From NCBI RefSeq assembly GCF_006546835.1, contig NZ_VICB01000022.1:1-64000 (forward strand): a stretch of 64,000 nucleotides of DNA. Reading direction: 5' to 3'. How positions within the stretch are numbered: position 1 is the first letter of the stretch; every line of letters starts with the position of its first letter. This document shows, piece by piece, positions 9,333-17,819 of this stretch. The position numbers and the translations under genes are program-made. Below the pieces are notes generated by a model, which saw only the letters and a list, made by a program, of their open reading frames with translations, did not search any database and had not been told where the DNA came from. Source of the DNA: Actinomyces johnsonii. GTDB lineage: Bacteria; Actinomycetota; Actinomycetes; Actinomycetales; Actinomycetaceae.

Positions 9333-9731
9333 ATGAAACGTGTGATCACCTATGGCTCCTTCGACCTGCTCCACTACGGGCACATCGAGCTGTTGCGTCG
9401 AGCCAAGGCGATGGGTGACTATCTGATTGTCGCACTGTCTACCGACGAGTTCAGCGTCTCCAAGGGAAAGTGCGCCTACTTCTCCTATGAACAGCGCAAG
9501 GCGATGCTCGAGGCCATTCGTTACGTGGACCTGGTCATCCCCGAGCAGACATGGGGTCAGAAGAGCCAGGACATCGACGAGTACGGCATCGATGTCTTCG
9601 TCATCGGAGACGACTGGGTTGACACCTTCAACGAGCAGCTCGAAGGGCGCTGTGAGATCGTCTATCTGCCGCGGACCCCGGAGATCGATGCTTCGCGGAT
9701 GCAGGAGTGCTGCCAGGCTGAGGAGGATTGA
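9333..9731 (+). CDS. tagD: Glycerol-3-phosphate cytidylyltransferase paralogue (copy 2)
   Basis: 132 residues, closely similar to the protein at 652 through the first 115 residues (MKRVITYGSFDLLHYGH, then YFSYEQRKAMLEAIRYVDLV). HYGH is intact. The C-terminal signature differs: copy 1 has RTPEVSTNRIKK, while this copy has RTPEIDASRMQECC, so the Ser-Thr pair and following Ile-Lys of the family signature are lost. It may therefore have altered activity, be decaying, or work with another partner. It stands alone on the plus strand between the membrane protein remnant and a convergent deacetylase. Confidence 0.88.
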   Translation: MKRVITYGSFDLLHYGHIELLRRAKAMGDYLIVALSTDEFSVSKGKCAYFSYEQRKAMLEAIRYVDLVIPEQTWGQKSQDIDEYGIDVFVIGDDWVDTFNEQLEGRCEIVYLPRTPEIDASRMQECCQAEED

Positions 9732-9746
9732 GCGCTGTGAGCCGCG

Positions 9747-10607
9747 TCAGACGCGACGGCTGTGTCCGGGGCCGAAGTAGACGTCGTCGAGCGTGGCGGT
9801 CAGCAGGGAACGCTGACGCAGGATGTCGATGATCTGTCCGTAGAGCTGGGTGACGGTGGGGAAGTTCGCGTGACCGATAACGATGTGCTGCGCGAGCAGC
9901 CACTTCTGCGCCTCTCCGAGGAGCACGTCCTGTGTGAGCAGGCCGGAATCTCCGAACGATCCGTACCACATGGTCGCGGTCGTGTAACCCGCTTTGGCGC
10001 AGGCCGAGTCGGTGAAGGAGTTGCGACCGCCGTAGGGAGGTCGGATGAAGGGCGCCCCGGTGATGCCGTAGGTGTTGCGCAGCAGGTTCTCACACTGGGT
10101 GAGCTCGTCGATGATCTCCCCCTCTGACAACGTCGTCAGATCCGGGTGCGTCCAGGTGTGGTTGGCCAGCTGAACCTGCCCCGATTCCACGAGGGGCGCC
10201 AGCTTGTTCCGGTTGTCGGTCCAGCTCGGGTAGACGCCCGTGACGAAGAAGGTCAGGCGGACTCCCGAATCCTTGGCGAAGTCCAGATAGGCGTCCACGA
10301 CTGAGGAGTCAACGCCGTCGTCGACGGTGATGGCCACGACGTTGCCGACGTTCTCCGGAAGGCTGGTGATGAGTGGATCCACCGGGGTGGGAGCGGGTAG
10401 CGGGGGTGGCCCGTCCTGAAGGTGCAGGGGGCTGAGCGAAGGTGTCGGGGAAGGCGTCTGCGAGGGGGACGCGGCCCCCGAGGGCGAGGCCTGCGTAGGG
10501 GGCGGGGTCGACGAGGCGGAGCGGGATGTCGGCTGCATCTCAGCACAGGCGGTGAGGCAGCCTGCGGTTCCGGCGGCCAGGGCGAGCAGGAAGTCACGGC
10601 GTTGCAT
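9747..10607 (-). CDS. Polysaccharide deacetylase (NodB domain) lipoprotein
   Basis: About 286 residues from the ATG at 10607, or 293 from 10628. The N-terminus MQRRDFLLALAAGTAGCL combines a twin-arginine-like RRDFL start with lipobox-like cysteines (TAGC and LTAC), so it is probably exported and lipid-anchored. A Pro/Ser/Thr-rich linker spans about residues 28-75. The NodB domain shows TVDDGVD (motif 1, catalytic Asp and metal Asp), NHTWTHPDL (motif 2, both metal His), FIRPPYGGR (motif 3) and a late IGHANF. It likely removes acetyl groups from peptidoglycan or a wall polysaccharide outside the membrane. Confidence 0.88.
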   Translation of the reverse strand: MQRRDFLLALAAGTAGCLTACAEMQPTSRSASSTPPPTQASPSGAASPSQTPSPTPSLSPLHLQDGPPPLPAPTPVDPLITSLPENVGNVVAITVDDGVDSSVVDAYLDFAKDSGVRLTFFVTGVYPSWTDNRNKLAPLVESGQVQLANHTWTHPDLTTLSEGEIIDELTQCENLLRNTYGITGAPFIRPPYGGRNSFTDSACAKAGYTTATMWYGSFGDSGLLTQDVLLGEAQKWLLAQHIVIGHANFPTVTQLYGQIIDILRQRSLLTATLDDVYFGPGHSRRV

Positions 10608-10833
10608 GGGAGAGACTTTCTCGAACATCAGGTTGCGAGAGCATCAAGCAACCCGAGGGCCTAATAACACAAGAGGGGATAGAAGTGCTCAGGTGAGTTG
10701 CGTCTCCAGCGTCGGCACCGGAGCGTTGTCAGGATTTGCCCCGGGCTCGCGGTATCGCGTCCGTCGAATCTCTCAGTCAGACGGAACCTTGACAACGAGA
10801 GGGACGTACGGCTTACCCGAAACCGAGGAGCGG

Positions 10834-10907
10834 GGTGGCTGACGGGGTTTGAACCCGCGACCTCCTGGACCACAACCAGGCGCTCTGCCGACTGAGCTAC
10901 AGCCACC
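10834..10907 (-). tRNA. tRNA-His (GTG)
   Basis: The reverse complement folds as a tRNA: acceptor GTGGCTG with CAGCCAC, anticodon stem CCTGG/CCAGG enclosing TTGTGGT, giving anticodon GTG, and a T arm with loop TTCAAAC. The base before the acceptor is G and the discriminator is C, the G-1:C73 identity pair of histidine tRNAs. The 3' CCA is not encoded. Confidence 0.95.
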
Positions 10908-11012
10908 GTGTACGGCAAAAGCCGCAACGAGTCGGTACTGTATCCGCTCAGCTCCTCGTGCACCAAACCGAACTCGGTGCACTGCGTCACGTCGTGAATG
11001 TGATCGATCCTC

Positions 11013-11624
11013 TCACCTGGTTGGTTCTTCCAGGATGCGTTCGGCTGCCTCCTTGCATTCCTGAGAGCTCGGCCCCTCGCCGTGCGGGAACAGAACTGCG
11101 CGGTAGTAGCGCAGCTCGTCGATGGACTCCAGGATGTCCGCCAGCGCACGGTGCCCCCCGGCCTTCTTCGGGGCATGGAAGAAGGTCCTGGGGTACCAGC
11201 GCTTGGCCAGTTCTTTGAGGGAGGAGACATCCACGATCCGGTAGTGAAGGTGCTCGATGAGCTCGGGCATGTCGCGCGCCAGGAACGCCTTGTCCGTGCC
11301 CACCGAGTTCCCGGCGAGCTGGGCGGTCCGGGGCTCGGGCACAAGGGAGGTCACATAGTCCAGGACCGTCTTGCGAGCCGCCTCCATGGTCAGCCCGCCC
11401 TCCAGCTCGGTGAGCAGCCCTGAGGATGTGTGCATATTCCGCACGTAGTCACCCATCCGCTCTAGCGCGTCGGCAGGAGGTCTGATGAGTACATCGATTC
11501 CCTCGGCCAAAGGCTTGAGCTCGTAGTCGGTGACGACGACGGCGACTTCGATGAGCGCATCAGTGCTCAGTTCCAGGCCCGTCATCTCACAGTCGATCCA
11601 CACCAGTGGGTCTGAGGTTGTCAT
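11013..11624 (-). CDS. orn: Oligoribonuclease
   Basis: About 203 residues from ATG 11624, with alternative upstream starts to 11657. DEDDh-type 3'-5' exonuclease that degrades 2-5-nt RNAs, and pGpG in some bacteria. Visible motifs: WIDCEMTGLE (ExoI, D and E), NSVGTDKAFL (ExoII region), VDVSSLKELAKRW, and KKAGGHRALADI (ExoIII, H and D). Length is typical for the family. It is divergent from the kinase gene at 11797, with about 170 bases between the starts. Confidence 0.95.
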   Translation of the reverse strand: MTTSDPLVWIDCEMTGLELSTDALIEVAVVVTDYELKPLAEGIDVLIRPPADALERMGDYVRNMHTSSGLLTELEGGLTMEAARKTVLDYVTSLVPEPRTAQLAGNSVGTDKAFLARDMPELIEHLHYRIVDVSSLKELAKRWYPRTFFHAPKKAGGHRALADILESIDELRYYRAVLFPHGEGPSSQECKEAAERILEEPTR

Positions 11625-11796
11625 CTGCTTGCTCACGGGATCCACTCTAGTCGGCATTATCGGTCTTCAGGTCGGCGGGCTGATCGCGAACGCGGTGCGA
11701 TTCACGGCGAGCACGTGGCAGGGCCGCCCGGCTCGCGCGAATATCGCGATAAGGTCTCTTTGGAACCTGCCATCCTTTGAGCGACACGGAGCCCTC

Positions 11797-14313
11797 ATGA
11801 CGACCCAAAGCCCCGCCTCCCGTCACCTCGGAAGCTCCTACATCATGGAGTCCCGGATCGGGGCAGGCGCCCAGGGCGAGGTCTGGCGAGGTCGGCGCAC
11901 TGACTCCCGCGAGGTCCTGGCCTTCAAGGTGCTGCGCGCCGATCTGGTGGAGAATCCCGACGTCGTCGATCGCTTCATCAAGGAGCGTTCGACGCTGCTG
12001 CGAGTGCGTAGTCCTTATGTCGTCGCCATTCGCGACGTCGTCATCGAGGGATCCACCTTCGCCATCGTCATGGACTACGTCAACGGCGGGGACCTGCGTG
12101 ATCTTCTCAGGGCCCGCGGTTCGTTGCCGCCCGCGCAGGTGGCCTCCCTGGGGACGCGTATCGCTCAGGGGCTTTCCTCGGTCCATCGGGCTGGAGTCGT
12201 TCACCGAGACATCAAGCCCGCCAATGTTCTGCTCAGCTCGCGTCCGAGCAGAGGCGGCGATCCGGCTGAGACGGTGGCGACCGGGGTTGCTCCAGGATGG
12301 GGTATGCCGGAGGCCGTTGTCCCTCGACTGGCCGACTTCGGGGTGGCACGGATCTGCGACACCTTCTCCGCCTCTCACCTCACAGGGGTCATCGGTACTC
12401 CGTTGTACATGGCTCCGGAGATCCTATCGATGCAGGCTCCGACCTCCGCCGCCGATATCTACTCACTGGGCATCATGCTCTATGAGATGAGCTGTGGGAC
12501 AGCTCCGTTCGTGGGAGAACCCGCCCAGCTGCTCAGCCAGCACGCTCGACGAGACGCAGGCCGCCCCGACGGTCTTCCCGACGTCCTGTGGGAGCTCATC
12601 GCCTCGATGATGGCCAAGCAACCCAATATGCGCCCCGCCATCGAATTGGTCGCTCAGCGCCTGGAGGCGATGCAGTCCGCGTTGGCGGGTATGCCCGCAG
12701 CTCCGAGGCTCGCCTCACCACCGCAGTCGACGGCTTCCGTGGTCCCTTACGACTGGGACGCCCCGTCGCCAGCGGATGCGGCGACGGCTCCGACGGTGCT
12801 TTCTGGTTTGACTCAGGCCACAGTGACAGCATCCGCCATACCGACTCTGGTGTCCGGACAGAGTGTCAACGTTCCGGGTGGCCTCGGTCAGGCCTCTGCT
12901 GTCGGCGGCGCTCAGGCAGGTGCGGGAGCCCCTGTTCCGATGGCGACGAGTATGCCCGGCGGTTACGCCGCCAATACGGCAGGCACGACTCCTCCCGCTT
13001 CCTTCTTCCCCCAGACCGGTCCCCAGGGGACGGGCTACACGCCTGCCGATGCGGCTGCTCTCGCCCCGAGGCGCCCGCGTCGCCGGTGGTGGATGGCGGC
13101 GGCCGCGGTCGTCACGGTTCTGGCAGTGGTGGGGGCTGGTTGGTGGTATTTCTTCTCCGGGCCGAGTGTCGACAGTACATGGCCGGCGGCGCTGCCCGAG
13201 GGCAACCGCGTTCAAGAGGACCAGCGCTACACCGAAGTCGATGATCCCTATCTCTCCGCGGACGGGAGCAGGCTCTTGTACTCCAACATGAGCAAGGTGC
13301 ACCTGTTCGATCTGACGCGGAAGGGCACCAGCAAGGTGTGGAGCGGGGAATGCGACGAGGCCCGCTTCTGGGCGGGCACATCGTTGCTGTGCAGCAGTAC
13401 AAGCGGGCAGGCCACGCTGGTCAGCGACAGCGGCAAGACCTCCAAGGCCCCGTTCCCCGAGGGATCCACCTTCCTGGGCGCCACGACCGACGTCGCAGTG
13501 ATCTCCTCCGGCGAGGGAACGGCCTCAGACGGCCCTCTGATCGCCTATGACGCGGCCGGCAAGGAGAAGTGGCGTGCGGGCGGACACTATGAGAAGGGAC
13601 GGGTGCGCAACGGGTTCGTCCTCGCCTATGAGAGCAAGTCCAAACAAATCCAGGTGCTGTCCGCCAAGGATGGTGCCGTCCTGATGTCCGAGACCGGCGA
13701 TAGGCCCAACTTCGACAGCGACACACAATTGCCTGGCGGGGTCAATATCCAGACCGGCCCGGAGGCCTTCTCCCGCATCACCTCCTCAGGCGCGACGATC
13801 TACGATGCTGACGGCAGTGAAACGGGCACCGTATCGGGAAGCTTTACTGAGAAGCACCAGTGGGCCGCGTCGGTTCCCCTGGACGCATCGGCGCTCAAGG
13901 AGGCCTACACGTCGTTGGCGAAGGCGTCGTCCTCGACCACCCCTGTCATCGGTCCCCGGGGCACCATCAACGTCTCGATCGACGTGAAGGCGTGCACGGC
14001 CAAGGTCGGCGACAAGAAGCTCGCGCTTCCGGAGCCCGCCAAGGGCGAACAGTGCGTCATCAAGCCCATTGGTGGTTTGAGGGACGGCCAGCTCCTCATG
14101 CAGGTTGGCAAGCAGGGTTATATATCCGACGAGACCGGTGCTCTGGTCGTCGCCGTCTCCCCGGATTCCGGAAAAATCGGGTGGAAGACTCAGGGGACCT
14201 ACGTCGCCACGGTGCCGCCGCTGGGCGGGGGCAGCAGCGGCGCCCGCCTGATGCTTGGGCAGGGAGGCACCTACAACTACGACCTGGTGGTGTCCAGCGT
14301 TACCAGCAGATAA
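11797..14313 (+). CDS. Transmembrane Ser/Thr protein kinase (PknB-like)
   Basis: 838 residues from the ATG at 11797, which has CGGAG upstream; a frame to 11530 overlaps the divergent orn gene. Kinase domain about 13-285: GAGAQGEV Gly loop, AFKVL with Lys44, VVHRDIKPANV with Asp138, ADFGVARI, and YMAPEI. A Pro/Ala/Ser/Thr-rich juxtamembrane stretch follows, then one membrane segment (WWMAAAAVVTVLAVVGAGWW, about 431-453). The external part of about 385 residues contains repeated short beta-like motifs (DPYLSADGSRLLYSN, TTDVAVISS, LIAYDAAGKEKW) suggesting a beta-propeller or PQQ-like sensor instead of PASTA repeats. It converges with an FHA-domain exporter that could be its substrate. Confidence 0.9.
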   Translation: MTTQSPASRHLGSSYIMESRIGAGAQGEVWRGRRTDSREVLAFKVLRADLVENPDVVDRFIKERSTLLRVRSPYVVAIRDVVIEGSTFAIVMDYVNGGDLRDLLRARGSLPPAQVASLGTRIAQGLSSVHRAGVVHRDIKPANVLLSSRPSRGGDPAETVATGVAPGWGMPEAVVPRLADFGVARICDTFSASHLTGVIGTPLYMAPEILSMQAPTSAADIYSLGIMLYEMSCGTAPFVGEPAQLLSQHARRDAGRPDGLPDVLWELIASMMAKQPNMRPAIELVAQRLEAMQSALAGMPAAPRLASPPQSTASVVPYDWDAPSPADAATAPTVLSGLTQATVTASAIPTLVSGQSVNVPGGLGQASAVGGAQAGAGAPVPMATSMPGGYAANTAGTTPPASFFPQTGPQGTGYTPADAAALAPRRPRRRWWMAAAAVVTVLAVVGAGWWYFFSGPSVDSTWPAALPEGNRVQEDQRYTEVDDPYLSADGSRLLYSNMSKVHLFDLTRKGTSKVWSGECDEARFWAGTSLLCSSTSGQATLVSDSGKTSKAPFPEGSTFLGATTDVAVISSGEGTASDGPLIAYDAAGKEKWRAGGHYEKGRVRNGFVLAYESKSKQIQVLSAKDGAVLMSETGDRPNFDSDTQLPGGVNIQTGPEAFSRITSSGATIYDADGSETGTVSGSFTEKHQWAASVPLDASALKEAYTSLAKASSSTTPVIGPRGTINVSIDVKACTAKVGDKKLALPEPAKGEQCVIKPIGGLRDGQLLMQVGKQGYISDETGALVVAVSPDSGKIGWKTQGTYVATVPPLGGGSSGARLMLGQGGTYNYDLVVSSVTSR

Positions 14314-14324
14314 CCGAGATACGC

Positions 14325-14363
14325 TGCCGGGGTGCCAACCAGTATCTGGTTGGCACCCCGGCA
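14325..14363. terminator. Perfect 17-bp hairpin between convergent genes
   Basis: The 17 bases at 14325-14341 (tgccggggtgccaacca) pair exactly with 14347-14363 around a 5-base loop. It starts 11 bases after the kinase stop and ends 22 bases before the stop of the convergent FHA-ABC gene. There is no long T run, but position and strength fit a bidirectional terminator. Confidence 0.8.
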
Positions 14364-14385
14364 CCTGTATAGGAGTTCGAGGGGA

Positions 14386-17061
14386 TCAGCGCCGCCCGCG
14401 GCGGGCCAGGGCGATGTAGCAGGTCACCATGCAGGCCAGGCCGATGGCCGAGAGCATGCCGTAGTCCGTCAACCACTGCGCGGTCTCGTGCTTCCACAAC
14501 GCGTCGTCGCGGTTGGGCAGGATAGCGAGCATCTCCAGGGTGGAGGAGGCCATCGCATAGCCCCATCGAGATGGCATGAACCACGCCAGCTGCTCGAAGA
14601 CCGCACGTCCTGCGATCGGGATGATTCCACCGGAAAGGACCAGCTGAGCCATGATGACCACAACCAGCACCGGCATGACCTGCTCGGAGGAGGAGACCAT
14701 CGCCGATACCGCCAGCCCCAGAAGACCGGAGACGAAGGCGACCGACCAGCAGCAGAAGGCCAGCTCTACCCCCGGCCAACCGTCGAGGATGACGGCGTCA
14801 CTGGGACCCTTGTTGAGCGCGAGGGCGATCCCCATCATCAGTGCGGTCTGAACGGTGGTGATAAGAGCCAGAATGGTCGCCTTGGAGAAGAGGTAGGCGC
14901 CGGATCTCAGACCGACCGCTTTCTCCCGCAGAAAGACATCGCGTTCCCCGATGAGGTCGCGGATCGTGGCCGACATCCCGGAGAAGGCCGCCCCGGTGAT
15001 GAGGATGACCAGAAGCTGTAGGGCCTGACTGGAGTACTTGACGATCGTGGGTGTGGGATTCTCCGGCGTGGGCGGTTTGGGCTCTGGGTAGTGGGGGACC
15101 GCAAACCCGTCGCTTCCCTCGATCGCCTTGGTCAGCAGCCCCATGATGATGGGGAGCAGCAGCATGAAGGCAAGGTAAGAGGGGTCCGCTGCAACGATTC
15201 TGAGCTGGCGGCGCACCAGGGTCGAGACCTGTCTGAGTACGGACTGCTGCTTGGGCGGACGCTCCTGTGTGGCCGGTCCGGCCGCCGCCGCGGGAGCTCC
15301 ACCGCGGCGCGTGGAGGGCACTGTGGCCTCCATGTACTGGCGCAGCTCCGCGGTGTGGTTGCGAATGAGCGCGTAGACATCGGCGTAACCGTCCACCGCG
15401 GGCGGGTCGGGCAGTGTGCCCTTGGGGGTGTTGAGCAGCAATCGGCCCTGGGAAGCGATCTCGTTGAGCCGTTGGCGGAAGTAGGGGAGTACCTCGCGGG
15501 GGGAGCCGTAGTAGACGGGCTTTCCCCCAGCGGCCAGGATGAGGACCTTGTCCGCTCTGTCGATATGGTTCTCATTGTGGGTGACGACGACGACGGTGCG
15601 GCCACTGTCGCCGGGACGAGTCCCGTGTGCCAGGGACGCCAACAGGTCCATGACATCACGGTCCAGTTGGGGATCCAGTCCGGAGGTGGGCTCGTCGAGG
15701 AACAGCAGGCTGGGCCGGGTCAGCAGCTCGATGGCGGTTGAGACCCGCTTGCGTTGCCCACCGGAGAGCTTCTTGACGCGCTTGTCCACGTGCGCGGTCA
15801 GGTCGAGGTCCTCCAGGACCTCGGCAATGCGCTGACGCCGTTCGGCCTTGGTGACGTCCTTGGCGAATCGCAGCTCGGCGGCGTACTCCAGGGTCTTGCG
15901 GACAGTGAGCGCCGAGTGGATGACGTCGCTCTGCGGTACCACACCGATCTTGTTGCGCATGACCGGATAGTGCTCGTACACGTCCAGGCCGTTGAAGAGC
16001 ACCTGGCCCTCCTGGGCCTTCTGCTCGCCGGTGAGGGCCTTGAGCAGCGTCGACTTTCCCGCTCCCGATGGGCCGACAACGGCCAGGAGCTCGTTGCCCG
16101 GCAGGGAGAAGGAAATGCCATCGAGCAGTGTCAGGCTGCCGTTGTTGACGCGGAAGGTCAGGTCCTTGCCTACCAGCTCACCGCCGGCTCCGCCGGCGAC
16201 CTGGACCTCGCACAGCCCATCAGGGCTCAGGGCGACGAAGGTTGAGCCCAGACCCAGGAGGACGGGCTGAGTCACTTGGACCTGGGGGACTCGCTGACCT
16301 CCGACGTAGATGCCGTTGGTGGATCCGAGGTCGGTGACGACCATGCCGTTGGTCGAGACGTCGATGCGGGCGTGGTGTTTGGAGATGAGCGGGTCGTCCA
16401 GGACCAGGGTGTTGTCCGGCGCTCGACCGATGGTGCCCGACGAGCTGATGCGGAAGGACTTGAGCGTGTGCCGGGAGGAGGGGAAGGCTCCCGAGTTCGC
16501 CGAGCTAGACGATGGCGCTCCCTGGGGACTCCGGCTACCCGATGCGATATAGGTGGCGGCCGATGAGGCCGATCCCATGGCCTGCGGCATGGGGCGGGCC
16601 TGCGTTGGGGCGGCCGTCGTCGGAATCGGGCCGGAGGATGCCTGGGGCAGGGGGCCGACCTGGGGCGCGGAGGCCGCACTTGGCTGGGAGGGAATGAAGG
16701 GGGCGCTCGGCGCCGACTGTGGCTGAGCCGGGGCTCCTGTGTGAGGAGCGGCTCCGGACACGATCGGAGTGAGTCCCAGAGCCGGTCCGGAGGCATCGCC
16801 CAGCTGGATTCGGGTGCCCTGGGTGATGAGCGCTTCACGGGTGACGGTTCCGTTGACGAGCATGCCGTTGCGTCCCTGGCAGCTCACGGTCCAGCCAGTC
16901 GGGGTGGGGGTCACCAGCAAATGCGTTCGCGACACGAGAGGGTGGACGATCTGAACATCGCTGTCGGGCGACCTCCCCACAGTGAAAGGTGCGGTGAAGG
17001 TATGAGGTTCCAGCGAGGCCTGAGCAGAGAGGGAACGCACAATGAGTGCGGAAGTGGGCAA
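14386..17061 (-). CDS. FHA-domain ABC exporter (fused ATPase-permease)
   Basis: About 891 residues from a TTG at 17061, which has a strong GGAAGG 8 bases upstream; a longer frame to 17205 has no such site. Order of domains: a first FHA domain near residues 20-95 (TVGRSPDSDVQI, LVSRTHLL, NGMLVNG); an Ala/Pro/Ser-rich linker; a second FHA domain around 190-270 (IGRAPDNTLVL, LISKHHARI, STNGIYV); an ABC ATPase about 290-520 (Walker A GPSGAGKST near 333, signature LSGGQRKRV, Walker B LLFLDEPTSG, switch His in VVVTHN); and a C-terminal ABCG-type permease with about six membrane helices. FHA domains bind phosphothreonine, so regulation by the adjacent Ser/Thr kinase is likely. The substrate is unknown. 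Confidence 0.9.
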   Translation of the reverse strand: MPTSALIVRSLSAQASLEPHTFTAPFTVGRSPDSDVQIVHPLVSRTHLLVTPTPTGWTVSCQGRNGMLVNGTVTREALITQGTRIQLGDASGPALGLTPIVSGAAPHTGAPAQPQSAPSAPFIPSQPSAASAPQVGPLPQASSGPIPTTAAPTQARPMPQAMGSASSAATYIASGSRSPQGAPSSSSANSGAFPSSRHTLKSFRISSSGTIGRAPDNTLVLDDPLISKHHARIDVSTNGMVVTDLGSTNGIYVGGQRVPQVQVTQPVLLGLGSTFVALSPDGLCEVQVAGGAGGELVGKDLTFRVNNGSLTLLDGISFSLPGNELLAVVGPSGAGKSTLLKALTGEQKAQEGQVLFNGLDVYEHYPVMRNKIGVVPQSDVIHSALTVRKTLEYAAELRFAKDVTKAERRQRIAEVLEDLDLTAHVDKRVKKLSGGQRKRVSTAIELLTRPSLLFLDEPTSGLDPQLDRDVMDLLASLAHGTRPGDSGRTVVVVTHNENHIDRADKVLILAAGGKPVYYGSPREVLPYFRQRLNEIASQGRLLLNTPKGTLPDPPAVDGYADVYALIRNHTAELRQYMEATVPSTRRGGAPAAAAGPATQERPPKQQSVLRQVSTLVRRQLRIVAADPSYLAFMLLLPIIMGLLTKAIEGSDGFAVPHYPEPKPPTPENPTPTIVKYSSQALQLLVILITGAAFSGMSATIRDLIGERDVFLREKAVGLRSGAYLFSKATILALITTVQTALMMGIALALNKGPSDAVILDGWPGVELAFCCWSVAFVSGLLGLAVSAMVSSSEQVMPVLVVVIMAQLVLSGGIIPIAGRAVFEQLAWFMPSRWGYAMASSTLEMLAILPNRDDALWKHETAQWLTDYGMLSAIGLACMVTCYIALARRGRR

Positions 17062-17448
17062 GGCTCGGTCCTTCCAGGGGCTTGTAATGGGGTGCCGCTC
17101 ACGATACTGGTGTTTCGGCGTCGCCGCTAAGAGTAACGCTCCCCTGTGTGATGTTGCGTACACGTCAAGTCCGTCGTCGGGACCTGTGTCGCTTGGATTC
17201 ATCATCCCGGCTGGTCACAGGGCGGTTGCAGTGCTGTTGCGGCCGCATTGCGACCCGGATGAGAGCGGTTCGGATACTGACTGAGAGCGGCTCGCGGAAT
17301 CATCCGCACGCCCGGTTCGATGTGCTCTCGTAATGGTAGTGCGACCGTGCCGTGACCGACTGTCGAGGTCGAAGGCGACGTCGGGTCGGCCGCCCGTGGG
17401 GTCTGGCTCGCCAGGTTGATGGCGTAGGCTGGTCTAGCGCTTGCGCGC

Positions 17449-17521
17449 GCCTCCGTAGCTCAATGGATAGAGCATCGGCCTTCTAATCCGCAGGTTGCCG
17501 GTTCGAGTCCGGCCGGGGGCA
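17449..17521 (+). tRNA. tRNA-Arg (TCT) with mismatched anticodon stem
   Basis: Acceptor GCCTCCG pairs with CGGGGGC (one G-T pair), D stem GCTC/GAGC, T arm GCCGG-TTCGAGT-CCGGC, loop CTTCTAA giving anticodon TCT (reads AGA). The anticodon stem reads TCGGC/TCCGC, so pairs 27-43 (T/C) and 31-39 (C/T) cannot form and only three of five pairs remain. The discriminator is A and CCA is not encoded. AGA is rare in such high-GC genomes. Confidence 0.88.
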
Positions 17522-17819
17522 CTGGTCGGCGGCCTTGAAAAGGTTGATATTCCGCGCACTATCGGTCGCTGGGGGCGACGAGGCGCGATCACGGTGTTGT
17601 ACCGATGGTCGGTGGTCGCGCTCGTCGTGGAGCCCGTTGACGGTGGCTGCATCCGCCATGCCCGTGGAGGGGAATGCTCTTCCTCCTTCGGGGGTGAGTA
17701 TGTGATTCCGATCGTCACAGCGGAGTAACAGAAGATTCTCACCGGGCTCACGACACCTGTGGTGTGAACTGTCGAGATCAATCGTCGACTCCGCTGCGCT
17801 GTGCTCATAGTGTTGGCAC

